Part shown: positions 1-10,612 of the stretch, piece after piece
How the letters are laid out: every line of letters starts with the position of its first letter
Numbering within the stretch: the stretch's first letter is position 1
NCBI RefSeq assembly: GCF_900112375.1
Contig: NZ_FOLS01000035.1
Span: 1 to 64,000 of the forward strand
Source of the DNA: Pseudomonas citronellolis
GTDB lineage: Bacteria > Pseudomonadota > Gammaproteobacteria > Pseudomonadales > Pseudomonadaceae
Reading direction: 5' to 3'
Length of the DNA: 64,000 bases
Notes under the pieces: model-generated
Told to the model about the DNA's origin: nothing
The model's database searches: none
Seen by the model: only the letters and a program-made list of their open reading frames with translations
Program-made: the position numbers and the translations under genes

Positions 1-73
1 CTGGGTTATTCCCCTTCGGGCCAGCGCAAGCGCTGTTCGCGATGGAGCCGCGTCCCGCGTTCGCGGGAATGAC
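1..73. repeat. 73-bp intergenic repeat (copy 1)
   Basis: These 73 bp are the reverse complement of 44148-44220 with a single mismatch (position 45, g against a). The unit contains two short hairpins: CCAGCGCAAGCGCTG at 21-35 and CCCGCGTTCGCGGG at 54-67. It lies downstream of the minus-strand haemagglutinin-like gene, outside its terminator. I see no gene in 1-207. Confidence 0.8.
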
Positions 74-134
74 GGGGTTAGGTTGGGTGCAAAGGATCAA
101 AGCTCGCGAGCCAAGTCGCCCCCCAACCCATATG

Positions 135-168
135 AAAAATGCCGTTTCCCCAGACAGAGAAACGGCAC
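135..168 (-). terminator. Rho-independent terminator of the haemagglutinin-like gene
   Basis: Read on the minus strand, a 9-bp stem (TGCCGTTTC against GAAACGGCA) closes a 10-nt loop and is followed by TTTTT at 139-135. It starts about 40 nt after the stop codon at 208, so the gene appears to end its transcript here rather than being cut off by the window edge. Confidence 0.8.
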
Positions 169-207
169 TCTTTCTCAAGCAAACAGCATCAGGCTCGCAG
201 CACCGGC

Positions 208-2103
208 CTAGAGCATCCACTTCCAGGGAATATGCGACTCGACATCGCCGTTGCTGAAGATATCCCCCTCATCCTCCAGGCTCCCCACGTCCAGATAAAG
301 CTCGGAACCACTGCCCAGCACACCATAGTTGACCAACCGCCCAGCATTCAGCCAGATCTCGTCATAGGCCAGAAGAGTGCCGTGGTTGACGAATGCGTTG
401 CGGATATCGAGCTGGGCATACATCCCACTTATCAAGCTGCCACCACGCTCCAGCTCCAGAGAGTCGGCACTGATCCTCAGGCCATCCTGGCTGAGCAACC
501 GGCCGCTGCCGCTGTAGCGCCCGCTCAGCTCCAGCGACAGCCCGGACTCGCTGGCGATCAACCCGGCATTACGCCAGTCGTGGCCGCTGCCGCGCACGCC
601 GAGGGTGCCGTTCAGGCGCCCGCTGGCGCCCTGCTCCAGCTCACCCACCTCCAGGATCAGCTCGCGGGCCTGCAGGCTGCTGTTGTTCAGCCAGTGATCG
701 CGCTTGATGTGCAGCACGGAACGGGTGACGAAGCGGCCACCGGCCAGGCCCAGCTGCGCCAGGTCGATGCCGAAGCGGCCGTTGCCGCCGTGCCAGACCC
801 AGCCGTTGTCGTTGAGCAGGCTGCCGCTGCGCAGGTCGAGGTCGCGGGCGTAGGTCTCCAGGCTGCCGTTGCGGTTGTCCAGCACGCCGCTGATGCCGAT
901 GTCGGTGCCGCCCTCCCAGCCACGGGCGCGGATGCGCCCCTGGCCGTTGCTCAGGGACGCGGCGTGCAGGCGCAGGCCGCCGCGGCTTTCGATCAGCCCC
1001 CGGCTGTTGTCCAGCGCCCCGGCCAGGCTCAGGTCCATGCTCTGGGCGCGCAGCTCGCCGCCCCGGTTGACCAGGCCGCTGCCCAGGCGCATGAACAGGC
1101 CGCCGGCGCTGTCCAGCCGGCCCTGGTTGGTCAGGCTCCCGGAAGCCCACAGCTCGGTGTCGCCCCCTGCGCTGACCGGCCCGCTCAGGTGCATGTCCCC
1201 GGCCTTCAGGCGCACGCCGCCGGCGCTCTGCAGGCGCGCCAGCTCCAGGCGGCCGTTGGCGTCGATGCGGATGTCGCCGGCGCTGGCGGCCAGTTCCCCG
1301 GCCAGCTTCACGCCCACGCCCTGCTCGGTGCCGACCAGGCGGATGGCGTTGGCGTACATCCCGCCCAGCGCCGAGCTGTCGATGGCCAGGCGCGGCCGCG
1401 GGCGGCCATCGTCGGCCTTGGCACTGGCCGCCAGGCTTTCGCCATCCACGCGGTTGCGCCCGGCCACCACGTCGAGCTGCCGCGCATGCAGCGCGGCGTT
1501 GAGCGTGGCGCTGCGGGTGATCAGCTCGAAGCGCCCCACCTCGCGGGCGTCGAGCCCGGCGCCTTCGATGCCGATGTGCCCGCCGTCGACGTCGTAGCCC
1601 GCCAGGCGGTTGCCATCGAATATCGGCTTGCCGGTGGTCAGGGTGGCCCGCGGCATGTTGATGAAGCCGCAGCCGTTGCAGGTCACCCCGTGGGGGTTGG
1701 CGAGGATGAAGTGCGCGCCCGGCCCGGCGATCTCGATGGCGCCCCGCAGCTGCGAGGGGCTGCCGCCGGTGACCTCGCCGAGGATCTTGCGCGCCGCGCC
1801 CTTGCCCAGGTTGGGATTGCCGGCGATGGCACCGCCCAGCTGCGACTGCGCCCCGCCCGGCGAGTTGTTGAGGATCAGGCCTTCGCGGCCGACGTTGAAC
1901 TGGCCGAACCTGTTGTGCGACAGGCCATTGGCGTTGGGGGTGGCGATGTTGACCACGGGCACGCCGTTGCCGGCGGAACCCAGGCCGGCGTTGCCGGAAC
2001 CGGGGTCCAGGCTCAGCGGCGCGGCCGCGGCGTGCGGGTGAGCGAAGAACAGCAGACCGGCCAGGACGGCCGGGAAATGCAGAGCATTGCGTTCCATGTC
2101 CAT
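208..2103 (-). CDS. Short filamentous haemagglutinin-type (TpsA-like) secreted protein
   Basis: The 631-aa product has an N-terminal signal peptide (hydrophobic residues about 10-27, ending AHPHAAAA) followed by a two-partner-secretion (TPS) domain over roughly residues 30-260. Hallmarks are the segment NPHGVTCNGCGFIN and the preceding VVNIATPNANGLSHNRFGQF region. The remainder is a run of beta-helix haemagglutinin-type repeats (L..GG..L.A..L.N.G patterns). TPS exoproteins are exported to the periplasm by Sec and through the outer membrane by a TpsB partner, but no TpsB gene is present here. At 631 aa it is far shorter than classical TpsA adhesins and has no visible toxin or C-terminal cell-surface domain. 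The start ATG at 2103 has GGAG five bases upstream; a second in-frame ATG lies two codons later. A terminator follows the stop, so the short length looks genuine. Confidence 0.85.
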   Translation of the reverse strand: MDMERNALHFPAVLAGLLFFAHPHAAAAPLSLDPGSGNAGLGSAGNGVPVVNIATPNANGLSHNRFGQFNVGREGLILNNSPGGAQSQLGGAIAGNPNLGKGAARKILGEVTGGSPSQLRGAIEIAGPGAHFILANPHGVTCNGCGFINMPRATLTTGKPIFDGNRLAGYDVDGGHIGIEGAGLDAREVGRFELITRSATLNAALHARQLDVVAGRNRVDGESLAASAKADDGRPRPRLAIDSSALGGMYANAIRLVGTEQGVGVKLAGELAASAGDIRIDANGRLELARLQSAGGVRLKAGDMHLSGPVSAGGDTELWASGSLTNQGRLDSAGGLFMRLGSGLVNRGGELRAQSMDLSLAGALDNSRGLIESRGGLRLHAASLSNGQGRIRARGWEGGTDIGISGVLDNRNGSLETYARDLDLRSGSLLNDNGWVWHGGNGRFGIDLAQLGLAGGRFVTRSVLHIKRDHWLNNSSLQARELILEVGELEQGASGRLNGTLGVRGSGHDWRNAGLIASESGLSLELSGRYSGSGRLLSQDGLRISADSLELERGGSLISGMYAQLDIRNAFVNHGTLLAYDEIWLNAGRLVNYGVLGSGSELYLDVGSLEDEGDIFSNGDVESHIPWKWML

Positions 2104-2318
2104 CTACTCCACGTTGTCCATGAGGAGCTTCCCAAATTAGTGGCAGTGCGCTTCGGAAACGCGTCCTTGTCCCGTGGGAAGCCTCCTCGTCGGCCCGTGG
2201 AAGCGTGGAGCCGCGCGGCGGCTCCACGCCACCCTGCACGCGCCTGCGCCGATGCAGTAAAGTAATGCCCCCGGCGGCCCCGGCACGCCGCCTTCCCCAT
2301 TCCAGGAACCCGCATTCG

Positions 2319-4233
<1,915 letters not shown>

Positions 4234-4237
<4 letters not shown>

Positions 4238-4731
4238 ATCCCCTCGACGCCCTGGAACCGCTGATCCAGCCGGCCGCCGTGCCCTGGTGGCCGCCGGCGC
4301 CGGGCTGGTGGCTGCTGGCCGCGCTGCTGCCGCCGCTGGCCTGGGCGCTATGGCGCTGGCGCCACCGCCTGCTGCCGCGCCGCCGCGCGCAGGCCCCGGC
4401 GGAAGCGCCGCTGGAGCCCATCCGCGTCGCCGCCCTGGAAGAACTGGCGCGCCTGCCGCGGCCCTACGACGGCGCCCCCGCCGGCCCCTGGCTGCAGGCG
4501 CAGAACGCCCTGCTCAAGCGCCTGTCGCGGGCGCGCTGGCCGGACGACAGCTGCCACACCCTGAGCGGCCGCGCCTGGCTGGCGTTCCTCGACAACCGCT
4601 GCCCGGCCGCCGGTCTGACGCGCTGGATGATCCTCGTGGAAGGCGGCTACCGCGCCGAATGCAAGCTCGACGACAAGGCCATCGACGGCCTCGCCGCCGC
4701 CGTGGAAACCTGGGTGCGCAAGCATGTTTGA
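4234..4731 (+). CDS. DUF4381 membrane protein of the MoxR/Bat operon
   Basis: 165 aa. A membrane segment spans about residues 24-43 (WWLLAALLPPLAWALWRW) after a short Pro/Trp-rich N-terminus, and an arginine-rich turn follows, so the C-terminal domain should be cytoplasmic. The C-terminal half (WLAFLDNRCPAAG region) fits DUF4381, a small family found between DUF58 and the vWA genes of Bat operons. The start is GTG in a GTGA overlap with the DUF58 stop, and the 3' end overlaps the next start by 8 bases. There is no known biochemical activity. Confidence 0.82.
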
Positions 4732-5734
4732 GTTCGCCTGGCCCTGGGTCTTCCTGCTCGCCCCGCTGCCCTGGCTGCTGCGCGTGCTGCTGCCGCCGGC
4801 CGACAGCGGCGAGGCAGCGCTGAAGGTCGGCTTCCTCGCCGAACTCGAAGGCCTGGCCGGCCGCCGCGCCCGCGCGCAACTGCCGGCCTGGCGCCTGCAG
4901 GCGCCCTTCGTGCTGCTCTGGCTGCTGTTGCTGCTGGCGGCGGCGCGCCCGCAGTGGGTCGGCGAGCCGCTGCCGATCCCCGCCAGCGGCCGCGACCTGC
5001 TACTGGCGGTGGACGTCTCCGGCTCCATGGACACCGCCGACCTCACCTGGCAGGGCAGCGAGATCAGCCGCCTGAACCTGGTGCAGAAACTCTTCGGCGA
5101 CTTCATCGAGGCGCGCCGCGGCGACCGCGTCGGCCTCATCCTGTTCGGCAGCAAGGCCTACCTGCAGGCGCCGCTGACCTTCGACCGCCACACCGTGCGC
5201 GTCTGGCTGGACGAGGCGCTGATCGGCATCGCCGGCAAGGATACCGCCCTGGGCGACGCCATCGGCCTTGCCGTCAAGCGCCTGCGCCAGCGCCCGGCGC
5301 AAAGCCGCGTGCTGGTACTGATCACCGACGGCGCCAACACCGCCGGCGAGATCCCGCCGCTGACCGCCGCGCGCCTGGCCGCCGAGGAAAGCGTGAAGAT
5401 CTACACCATCGGCATCGGCGCCGACCCGCAGCCCGGCGGCGTGCTCGGCATGCTCGGCCTCAACCCCGGCCTGGACCTGGACGAAGCCACCCTGAAGGCG
5501 ATCGCCGGCCTCACCGGCGGCGAATACTTCCGCGCCCGCAACGGCGCCGAGCTGGAGGCCGTCTCCAGCACCCTGGACAGCCTCGAACCGGTGACGCAGA
5601 AGCCCACCCAGGCGCGCCCGGCCCTGGCCCTCTACCATTGGCCGCTGGCCGCCGCGCTGCTGCTGAGCCTGCTGCTGGTGGCCGCAGAACTCTGGCCGGC
5701 GCAGCACTGGCGCTGGCCGTGGAGGCGCCCATGA
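4724..5734 (+). CDS. BatA-like vWA-domain membrane protein
   Basis: 336 aa. Membrane segments lie at about residues 5-23, 58-74 and 308-328, flanking a periplasm- or cytoplasm-facing von Willebrand A domain. The metal-ion-dependent adhesion site is intact: DVSGSMD at 97-103, a conserved threonine in APLTFDRHT, and LITDGANT further on. BatA/BatB pairs work with MoxR ATPases and are linked to aerotolerance or envelope stress in other bacteria (family knowledge). ATG 4724 overlaps the upstream stop (ATGTTTGA). The gene ends overlapping the next ATG. Its intact MIDAS contrasts with the degraded one in the following gene. Confidence 0.88.
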   Translation: MFEFAWPWVFLLAPLPWLLRVLLPPADSGEAALKVGFLAELEGLAGRRARAQLPAWRLQAPFVLLWLLLLLAAARPQWVGEPLPIPASGRDLLLAVDVSGSMDTADLTWQGSEISRLNLVQKLFGDFIEARRGDRVGLILFGSKAYLQAPLTFDRHTVRVWLDEALIGIAGKDTALGDAIGLAVKRLRQRPAQSRVLVLITDGANTAGEIPPLTAARLAAEESVKIYTIGIGADPQPGGVLGMLGLNPGLDLDEATLKAIAGLTGGEYFRARNGAELEAVSSTLDSLEPVTQKPTQARPALALYHWPLAAALLLSLLLVAAELWPAQHWRWPWRRP

Positions 5735-7476
5735 GCCTCTGGCCGCACCTGCTCTACCCAGGCTGGCTGCTGCTGTTGCCGCTGCTCGCCTGGCTGCTGT
5801 GGAAGCTGCTGCACCGCCAGCGCCGCGCCGGGCGCTGGCAACTGCTGCTGCCGGCGGCCTTCCACCCCTGGCTGCTGCAGGGCGGCAGCGGCCGCCCCGA
5901 CCGCCGCCCCTGGCTGTACCTGGGCCTGGCCTGGCTGCTGGCGGTGCTGGCGCTGCTCGGGCCGAGCTGGGAGCGCGTCGAGCAGCCGGCCATGCAGCGC
6001 AGCGACCCGCTGGTGGTGATCCTCGAACTGACGCCGCGGATGCTCGCCGGCGACCTGCCGCCCAGCCGCCTGGAACAGGCCCGGCGCAAGCTCCTCGACC
6101 TGCTGCGCGCGCGCCCCGACGCGCAGACCGCCATCGTCGTCTACGCCGGCAGCGCCCACACCCTGGTGCCGCTGTCCAACGACCTGTTCACCGCGCGCAA
6201 CCTGCTCGATGCGCTCAAGCCGTCGATCATGCCCGAGCCGGGGCAGCGCGCCGACCTCGCCGTACAGCAGGCGCGCCGCCTGCTCGACCAGGGCGCCCAG
6301 GGCAACGGGCGCCTGCTGCTGCTCACCGGCGGGCTGGAGGAAAGCGAACAGCAGGGCATCCGCCAGGCCCTGCACGGCCACGGCCGGGACTTCGCCATCC
6401 TCGCCGTGGGCACTGTCGGCGGCGCGCCCATCCCCCAGGAAGACGGCACCTACCTGAAGGACGACCAGGGCGGCATCCTCCTGCCACGCCTCGACGAAGC
6501 CGGGCTGCGCCAGTTCGCCACCAGCCTCGACGCCGGCTACCAGCGCCTGGGCGCCAGCGACCGCGACCTCAGGGCCCTCGGCCTGCTGGACGCCAACCGC
6601 GGCCTGGAAGCCGCCGGCAACGACGCCGTGCTGCGCCTGCAGCGCTGGGCCGACCAGGGTTACTGGCTGCTCCTGCCGCTGCTCTTGCTGGCCGCCTGCG
6701 CCGGGCGCCGCGGCTGGCTGTTCAGCCTGCCGCTATTGCTGCCGCTGTGGCTGGGCGCGCCGCAACCGGCCATGGCCTTCGAGTTCGCCGACCTCTGGCT
6801 GCGCCCCGACCAGCAGGGCCAGCGACTGCTCGCCGAGCAGCGCCCGGCCGACGCCGCCCGGCGCTTCGCCGACTTCCGCTGGCGCGGCCTGGCCCTCTAC
6901 CAGGCCGGCGACTACGACGGCGCGGCCCGCGCCTTCGCCCTGGGCGACAGCGCCGCCGACCACTACAACCGCGGCAACGCCCTGGCCCGCGCCGAGCAGT
7001 ACGAGGCCGCCATCGACGCCTACGACCGGGCGCTGGAACTGCAGCCGGACCTGCAACAGGCCCAGCGCAACAAGGCGCTGCTGGAGGACCTGCTGCGCCA
7101 GCGCGAGCAGGACGCCGCCCAGCAGCGCCCCAACGACTCGCAAGCCAGCCGCAGCGGCGAAACCGAAGCGGCGCCAACGACAGCGGCCAAGCCTTCGGAG
7201 CAGCAGAACCTGGAAGAACGGCCAACCCGCCCCTCCGCGGCCCTGCAGAACCGCCAACAGGCCAACGTCGAGCACCTGCAGAGCACGGACCCGGACGACG
7301 AGCCGCCCGCCGATTCGACGGAACTCCCCGCCCCCACGGCGGACGAAGGGAAACTCAGCGACGAAAGCCGCCAGGCCCTGGAACAGTGGCTGCGGCAGAT
7401 TCCCGACGAACCCTCCGAACTGCTGCGCCGCAAGTTCTGGTACCAACAGCAGCAGCGCCAGGAAAACCTGCCATGA
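5731..7476 (+). CDS. BatB/BatC-like fusion: vWA domain plus TPR repeats
   Basis: 581 aa. Two N-terminal membrane segments (about 8-27 and 61-77) precede a vWA domain. A further hydrophobic pair lies near residues 310-345, then TPR repeats (YNRGNALARAEQYEAAIDAY region, about 385-455) and a Gln/Glu/Pro-rich tail with no clear fold. In many bacteria the vWA (BatB) and TPR (BatC) parts are separate genes; here they are one protein. The MIDAS is degenerate: where BatA has DVSGS this protein has ELTPR (residues 99-103), so metal binding there is doubtful. ATG 5731 sits in an ATGA overlap with the previous gene; the reading frame extends upstream, but without support. Confidence 0.88.
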   Translation: MSLWPHLLYPGWLLLLPLLAWLLWKLLHRQRRAGRWQLLLPAAFHPWLLQGGSGRPDRRPWLYLGLAWLLAVLALLGPSWERVEQPAMQRSDPLVVILELTPRMLAGDLPPSRLEQARRKLLDLLRARPDAQTAIVVYAGSAHTLVPLSNDLFTARNLLDALKPSIMPEPGQRADLAVQQARRLLDQGAQGNGRLLLLTGGLEESEQQGIRQALHGHGRDFAILAVGTVGGAPIPQEDGTYLKDDQGGILLPRLDEAGLRQFATSLDAGYQRLGASDRDLRALGLLDANRGLEAAGNDAVLRLQRWADQGYWLLLPLLLLAACAGRRGWLFSLPLLLPLWLGAPQPAMAFEFADLWLRPDQQGQRLLAEQRPADAARRFADFRWRGLALYQAGDYDGAARAFALGDSAADHYNRGNALARAEQYEAAIDAYDRALELQPDLQQAQRNKALLEDLLRQREQDAAQQRPNDSQASRSGETEAAPTTAAKPSEQQNLEERPTRPSAALQNRQQANVEHLQSTDPDDEPPADSTELPAPTADEGKLSDESRQALEQWLRQIPDEPSELLRRKFWYQQQQRQENLP

Positions 7477-9107
7477 AACGGATGATCTGCCTGATCCTGC
7501 TCAGCCTGCTCGCATTCCAGGCGCAGGCCAGCTTCACCGCCAGCGTCGACCGCGCGCGCCTGACCGAGGGCGAGAGCCTGGACCTGACGCTGGAGTCCGA
7601 CGACCCCACGCAGTTCGGCAAGCCGGACCTCACGCCCCTGGGCGACGCTTTCGAAATCCTCGGCACCCGCCAGGTCAACCGCCTGACCACCCTCGACGGC
7701 CAGGCCCAGGCCACCACGCGCTGGATCATCACCCTGCGCCCCACCCGCAGCGGCGCCCTGCAGATACCGGCGCTGCGCATGGGCAACGGGCAGACCCAGC
7801 CGATCGCCCTGCAGGTGCTCAAGGCCGAGGACGCGGACGAGCAGCAGAAACTCTCACCGGTGTTCATCGACGCCAGCCTCGACCACGAGTCGGTCTACGT
7901 GCAGGCCCAGGCCATCCTCACCCTGCGCATCTACCACTCGGTGTCGCTGTACGACGACAGCAGCCTCAGCCCGCTGCAGATCGACGACGCCAAGGTCGAG
8001 CAGCTCGGCCAGCCGCGCACCTACGAGAAGGAAATCAATGGCGTGCGCCACGGCGTCATCGAGGTGCGCTTCGCGATCTTCCCGCAGCACAGCGGCGAGC
8101 TGACCATCCCGGCGCTGAACTTCAGCGCCACCCGGGTGGCGCGCAACAGCCCCGGCGACACTTTCGGCGTGCTGCCCGGCAAGCGCCTGCGAGTGAGCTC
8201 GCCGGAGATTCCCCTGGAAGTGAAACCCAAGCCCGCCGACTACCCGGCCGACGCGCCCTGGCTGCCGGCCCGCGCCGTCAGCCTCAGCGAAAGCTGGGCG
8301 CCGCAACCGGAGCAGGCGAAGGCCGGCGAAGCCCTGACGCGCAACCTGATGCTGCGCGTGGAAGGCCTCTCCAGCGCCCAGCTGCCGCCGCTGCCCCAGG
8401 CCCTGCCGGCCGGGCTGCGGCACTACCCCGACCAGCCGCAGCTGGCCGAGGAACAGGGCGACCAGGGAGTGATCGGCAGCCGCGAGGAGCGCCAGGCCCT
8501 GATCCCGGAGCAGGCCGGCCAGCTGAGCCTGCCGGACATCGAGATCACCTGGTGGAACACCCAGGAAGACCGCCTGGAGCACACCACCCTGCCCGGCCGC
8601 AGCCTCGACGTCGGCGCCAACCCGCAGTTGGCGGCCCCGCCCCCGGCGCCGCTGGAAGGCGCCGTGAGCCCCGACGGCCAGCGCCTCTGGCCGTGGCAGC
8701 TGGCGACCCTGCTGCTGGCCCTGACCAGCCTGCTCGGCTTCGGCCTCTGGTGGCGCGCCCGGCGCCAGCCGGCCATCGTCCGCGCCGCGGCCAACGCGCC
8801 CAGCGCCCGCACCCTGCTCGACGAACTGCGCCGCTGCTGCCAGGCCAACGACCCCCATGCAACCCGCCAGGCCCTCGACGCCTGGGCGCGCCAGCAGCCG
8901 GAAACCCTGGCCGACATGGCGGCGCGCTTCGTGCCGCTGTCCGACGCCATGGACGGCCTCAACGGCGCGCTCTACAGCGACAGCGAGGGTGGCCACAACT
9001 GGGAAGGCGAGGACCTCTGGCGGGCGATCCGCACCCTGCCCGCCGCGGAAGGCGGCGGCGCGGCGACGGCCGAGGGCAACAGCCTGCCACCGCTCTACCC
9101 GCGCTGA
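7473..9107 (+). CDS. BatD-like membrane-anchored protein
   Basis: 544 aa. There is a signal peptide at 1-19 (ending FQAQA), and a large beta-rich periplasmic region starts ASFTASVDRARLTEGESLDL, typical of BatD. One C-terminal membrane span lies at about 407-425 (LATLLLALTSLLGFGLWW), followed by a cytoplasmic helical tail of about 110 aa. It completes the set MoxR, DUF58, DUF4381, BatA, BatB/C, BatD. ATG 7473 overlaps the preceding stop (ATGA). The topology suggests that it presents a periplasmic ligand-binding surface to the vWA proteins, which is inference. It is the last tightly coupled cistron; the next gene is 47 nt away. Confidence 0.87.
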   Translation: MKRMICLILLSLLAFQAQASFTASVDRARLTEGESLDLTLESDDPTQFGKPDLTPLGDAFEILGTRQVNRLTTLDGQAQATTRWIITLRPTRSGALQIPALRMGNGQTQPIALQVLKAEDADEQQKLSPVFIDASLDHESVYVQAQAILTLRIYHSVSLYDDSSLSPLQIDDAKVEQLGQPRTYEKEINGVRHGVIEVRFAIFPQHSGELTIPALNFSATRVARNSPGDTFGVLPGKRLRVSSPEIPLEVKPKPADYPADAPWLPARAVSLSESWAPQPEQAKAGEALTRNLMLRVEGLSSAQLPPLPQALPAGLRHYPDQPQLAEEQGDQGVIGSREERQALIPEQAGQLSLPDIEITWWNTQEDRLEHTTLPGRSLDVGANPQLAAPPPAPLEGAVSPDGQRLWPWQLATLLLALTSLLGFGLWWRARRQPAIVRAAANAPSARTLLDELRRCCQANDPHATRQALDAWARQQPETLADMAARFVPLSDAMDGLNGALYSDSEGGHNWEGEDLWRAIRTLPAAEGGGAATAEGNSLPPLYPR

Positions 9108-9154
9108 GCCACGCCGGCTAGGCTGAGGAAAACTCCCTGGCAAGAGGCAGACCC

Positions 9155-10252
9155 ATGGCCGAACGCCCGTGCCGGCTCGCCACCCTGCTGCTCTGCGGCC
9201 TGCTGGCCCGCGGCGCCCAGGCCGGCTCCGCGGCCCCGCCGCAGCAGCCGCTGGACGGCCCCGGCGGCTCGCGCCTGGCCCACGCCGACCTGCGCCAATG
9301 GCGCGGCGGCGAACAGGGCAGCGAATACTGGCTGTTCACCCCCGCCGCGCCAGTGCCGGCGCAGGCCCCGCTGGTGGTCTTCGTCCATGGCTGGAGCGTG
9401 ATGCAGCCGGACCTCTACCGCGCCTGGATCGAGCACATCGTGCGGCGCGGCGCCATCGTCCTCTACCCGCGCTACCAGCAGAACCTGAAGACGCCGGCCG
9501 GCGAGTTCCTGCCCAATGCCGCCGAGGCGGTGCGCCAGGGCATCGCCGAGCTGCAGTCCGGGCGGCTCGGGGTACGCGCCGACCTGCAGCGCCTGGCCTA
9601 TGTCGGGCATTCCGCCGGCGGCCTGATCGCCAGCGGCCTGGCCGCCGGCTACCAGCGCCTGGGCCTGCCCCGGCCACGCGCCCTGTTCGCCGTGGAGCCG
9701 GGGCGCAGCCAGGGCCCGCGCTGGCGCCAGGTGCCGCTGGAGCCGCTGTCCGGCATCCCGCCGGGCACCCTGCTGCTGGCCCTGTGCGGCGACGAGGACG
9801 AGCGCGTGGGTTGCGACGACGCCCGGCGCATCTACAGCGAGAGCACCCAGGTCGACGGCGCCGACAAGAACCTCCTGCTACTGCGCAGCGACCGCCACGG
9901 CAGCCCGCCGCTGCTGGCCAACCATGCGGGGCCCACCGCGCCGCGCTTCGACCCGCGCTACCCGCCTTCGGACTCCGGCAGCTGGCTGCTGCAACGGGTG
10001 CAGGAGCGCCAGCAACGGCGCCAGGCCGAAGGCCGCGCGTCGACGAACCACAACGCCCTGGATACCGACGCCCTGGACTGGTACGGCCCCTGGAAGCTGT
10101 TCGATGCGCTGTGCGACGCCGCCTTCGCCGGCCGCAACCGCGACTGGGCCCTGGGCGGCACCCGCGCGCAACTGTCCATGGGCAACTGGAGCGACGGTAT
10201 GCCGGTGCGCCCCATGCAACTGCTGGCGCCCCTGCCGCCGGGGCATCGATAG
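9155..10252 (+). CDS. Secreted alpha/beta hydrolase
   Basis: 365 aa. A signal peptide (residues 1-23, ending ARGAQA) is followed by an alpha/beta-hydrolase fold: an HGW oxyanion-type motif at 78-80 and the nucleophile elbow GHSAGG at 151-156, with Ser153 as nucleophile. A catalytic Asp and His probably lie in CGDEDERVG and RHGSPPL, but this is less certain. The fold resembles esterase, lipase or platelet-activating-factor-hydrolase-like enzymes; the substrate is unknown. It lies 47 nt downstream of the BatD gene on the same strand with no terminator between, so it may be co-transcribed and act in the periplasm where the Bat proteins face. ATG 9155 gives a proper signal peptide. Confidence 0.8.
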   Translation: MAERPCRLATLLLCGLLARGAQAGSAAPPQQPLDGPGGSRLAHADLRQWRGGEQGSEYWLFTPAAPVPAQAPLVVFVHGWSVMQPDLYRAWIEHIVRRGAIVLYPRYQQNLKTPAGEFLPNAAEAVRQGIAELQSGRLGVRADLQRLAYVGHSAGGLIASGLAAGYQRLGLPRPRALFAVEPGRSQGPRWRQVPLEPLSGIPPGTLLLALCGDEDERVGCDDARRIYSESTQVDGADKNLLLLRSDRHGSPPLLANHAGPTAPRFDPRYPPSDSGSWLLQRVQERQQRRQAEGRASTNHNALDTDALDWYGPWKLFDALCDAAFAGRNRDWALGGTRAQLSMGNWSDGMPVRPMQLLAPLPPGHR

Positions 10253-10410
10253 CGTCGATAGTCACCAGCAGGCGGATTCAATTCCCTTCGCCGCGCGCGG
10301 ACGCGAGCATGAGCCCATGGCCCCGCGAACCCCGGGGCCGCGAGGCGGCCTGAGCGTGCACTCCCCGGAACGCCCCGCTGACCACGAGGCTGAAGGAGGA
10401 GGAACGCACC

Positions 10411-10596
10411 ATGCAGGCCGCGCTGGATTTTCTGCTCATCATCGGTTCCCTGGCGGAGCTGCTGCTCTACGTCGCGCTGGCGGCCATCGGCCTGGCCGCG
10501 ACCCTGCTGCTGGCCGCCATCGGCGTGTTCACCCTGCGCTCGCCCGGCGAGCCCATCCGCATCGACGAACCGCCGCGCCGCCGCATCCGCGGCTGA
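10411..10596 (+). CDS. Small membrane protein
   Basis: 61 aa. Two hydrophobic stretches (about 4-22 and 24-42) are separated by a small polar break, and a short proline/arginine-rich tail follows (EPPRRRIRG). The ribosome-binding site is unusually strong: AAGGAGGAGG sits 8 nt before ATG 10411. No domain is recognised. It stands alone between the hydrolase gene, 158 nt upstream with nothing else visible in the gap, and the convergent antiporter gene, 16 nt downstream. The strong Shine-Dalgarno and clean hydrophobic profile are the reasons to call it real. Confidence 0.65.
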   Translation: MQAALDFLLIIGSLAELLLYVALAAIGLAATLLLAAIGVFTLRSPGEPIRIDEPPRRRIRG

Positions 10597-10612
10597 AGCG
10601 CGGCCGGCCCGC

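Noticed and set aside
1-207. Possible missing 3' part of the haemagglutinin-like gene
   Set aside because: The frame ends at a proper stop and is followed by a good terminator; nothing repeat-like continues in any frame.
139-2265. 708-codon open frame on the plus strand opposite the haemagglutinin-like gene
   Set aside because: Composition is Ala/Gln/Val-rich antisense of a high-GC gene; no fold, signal or ribosome site. The minus strand has a clear TPS domain.
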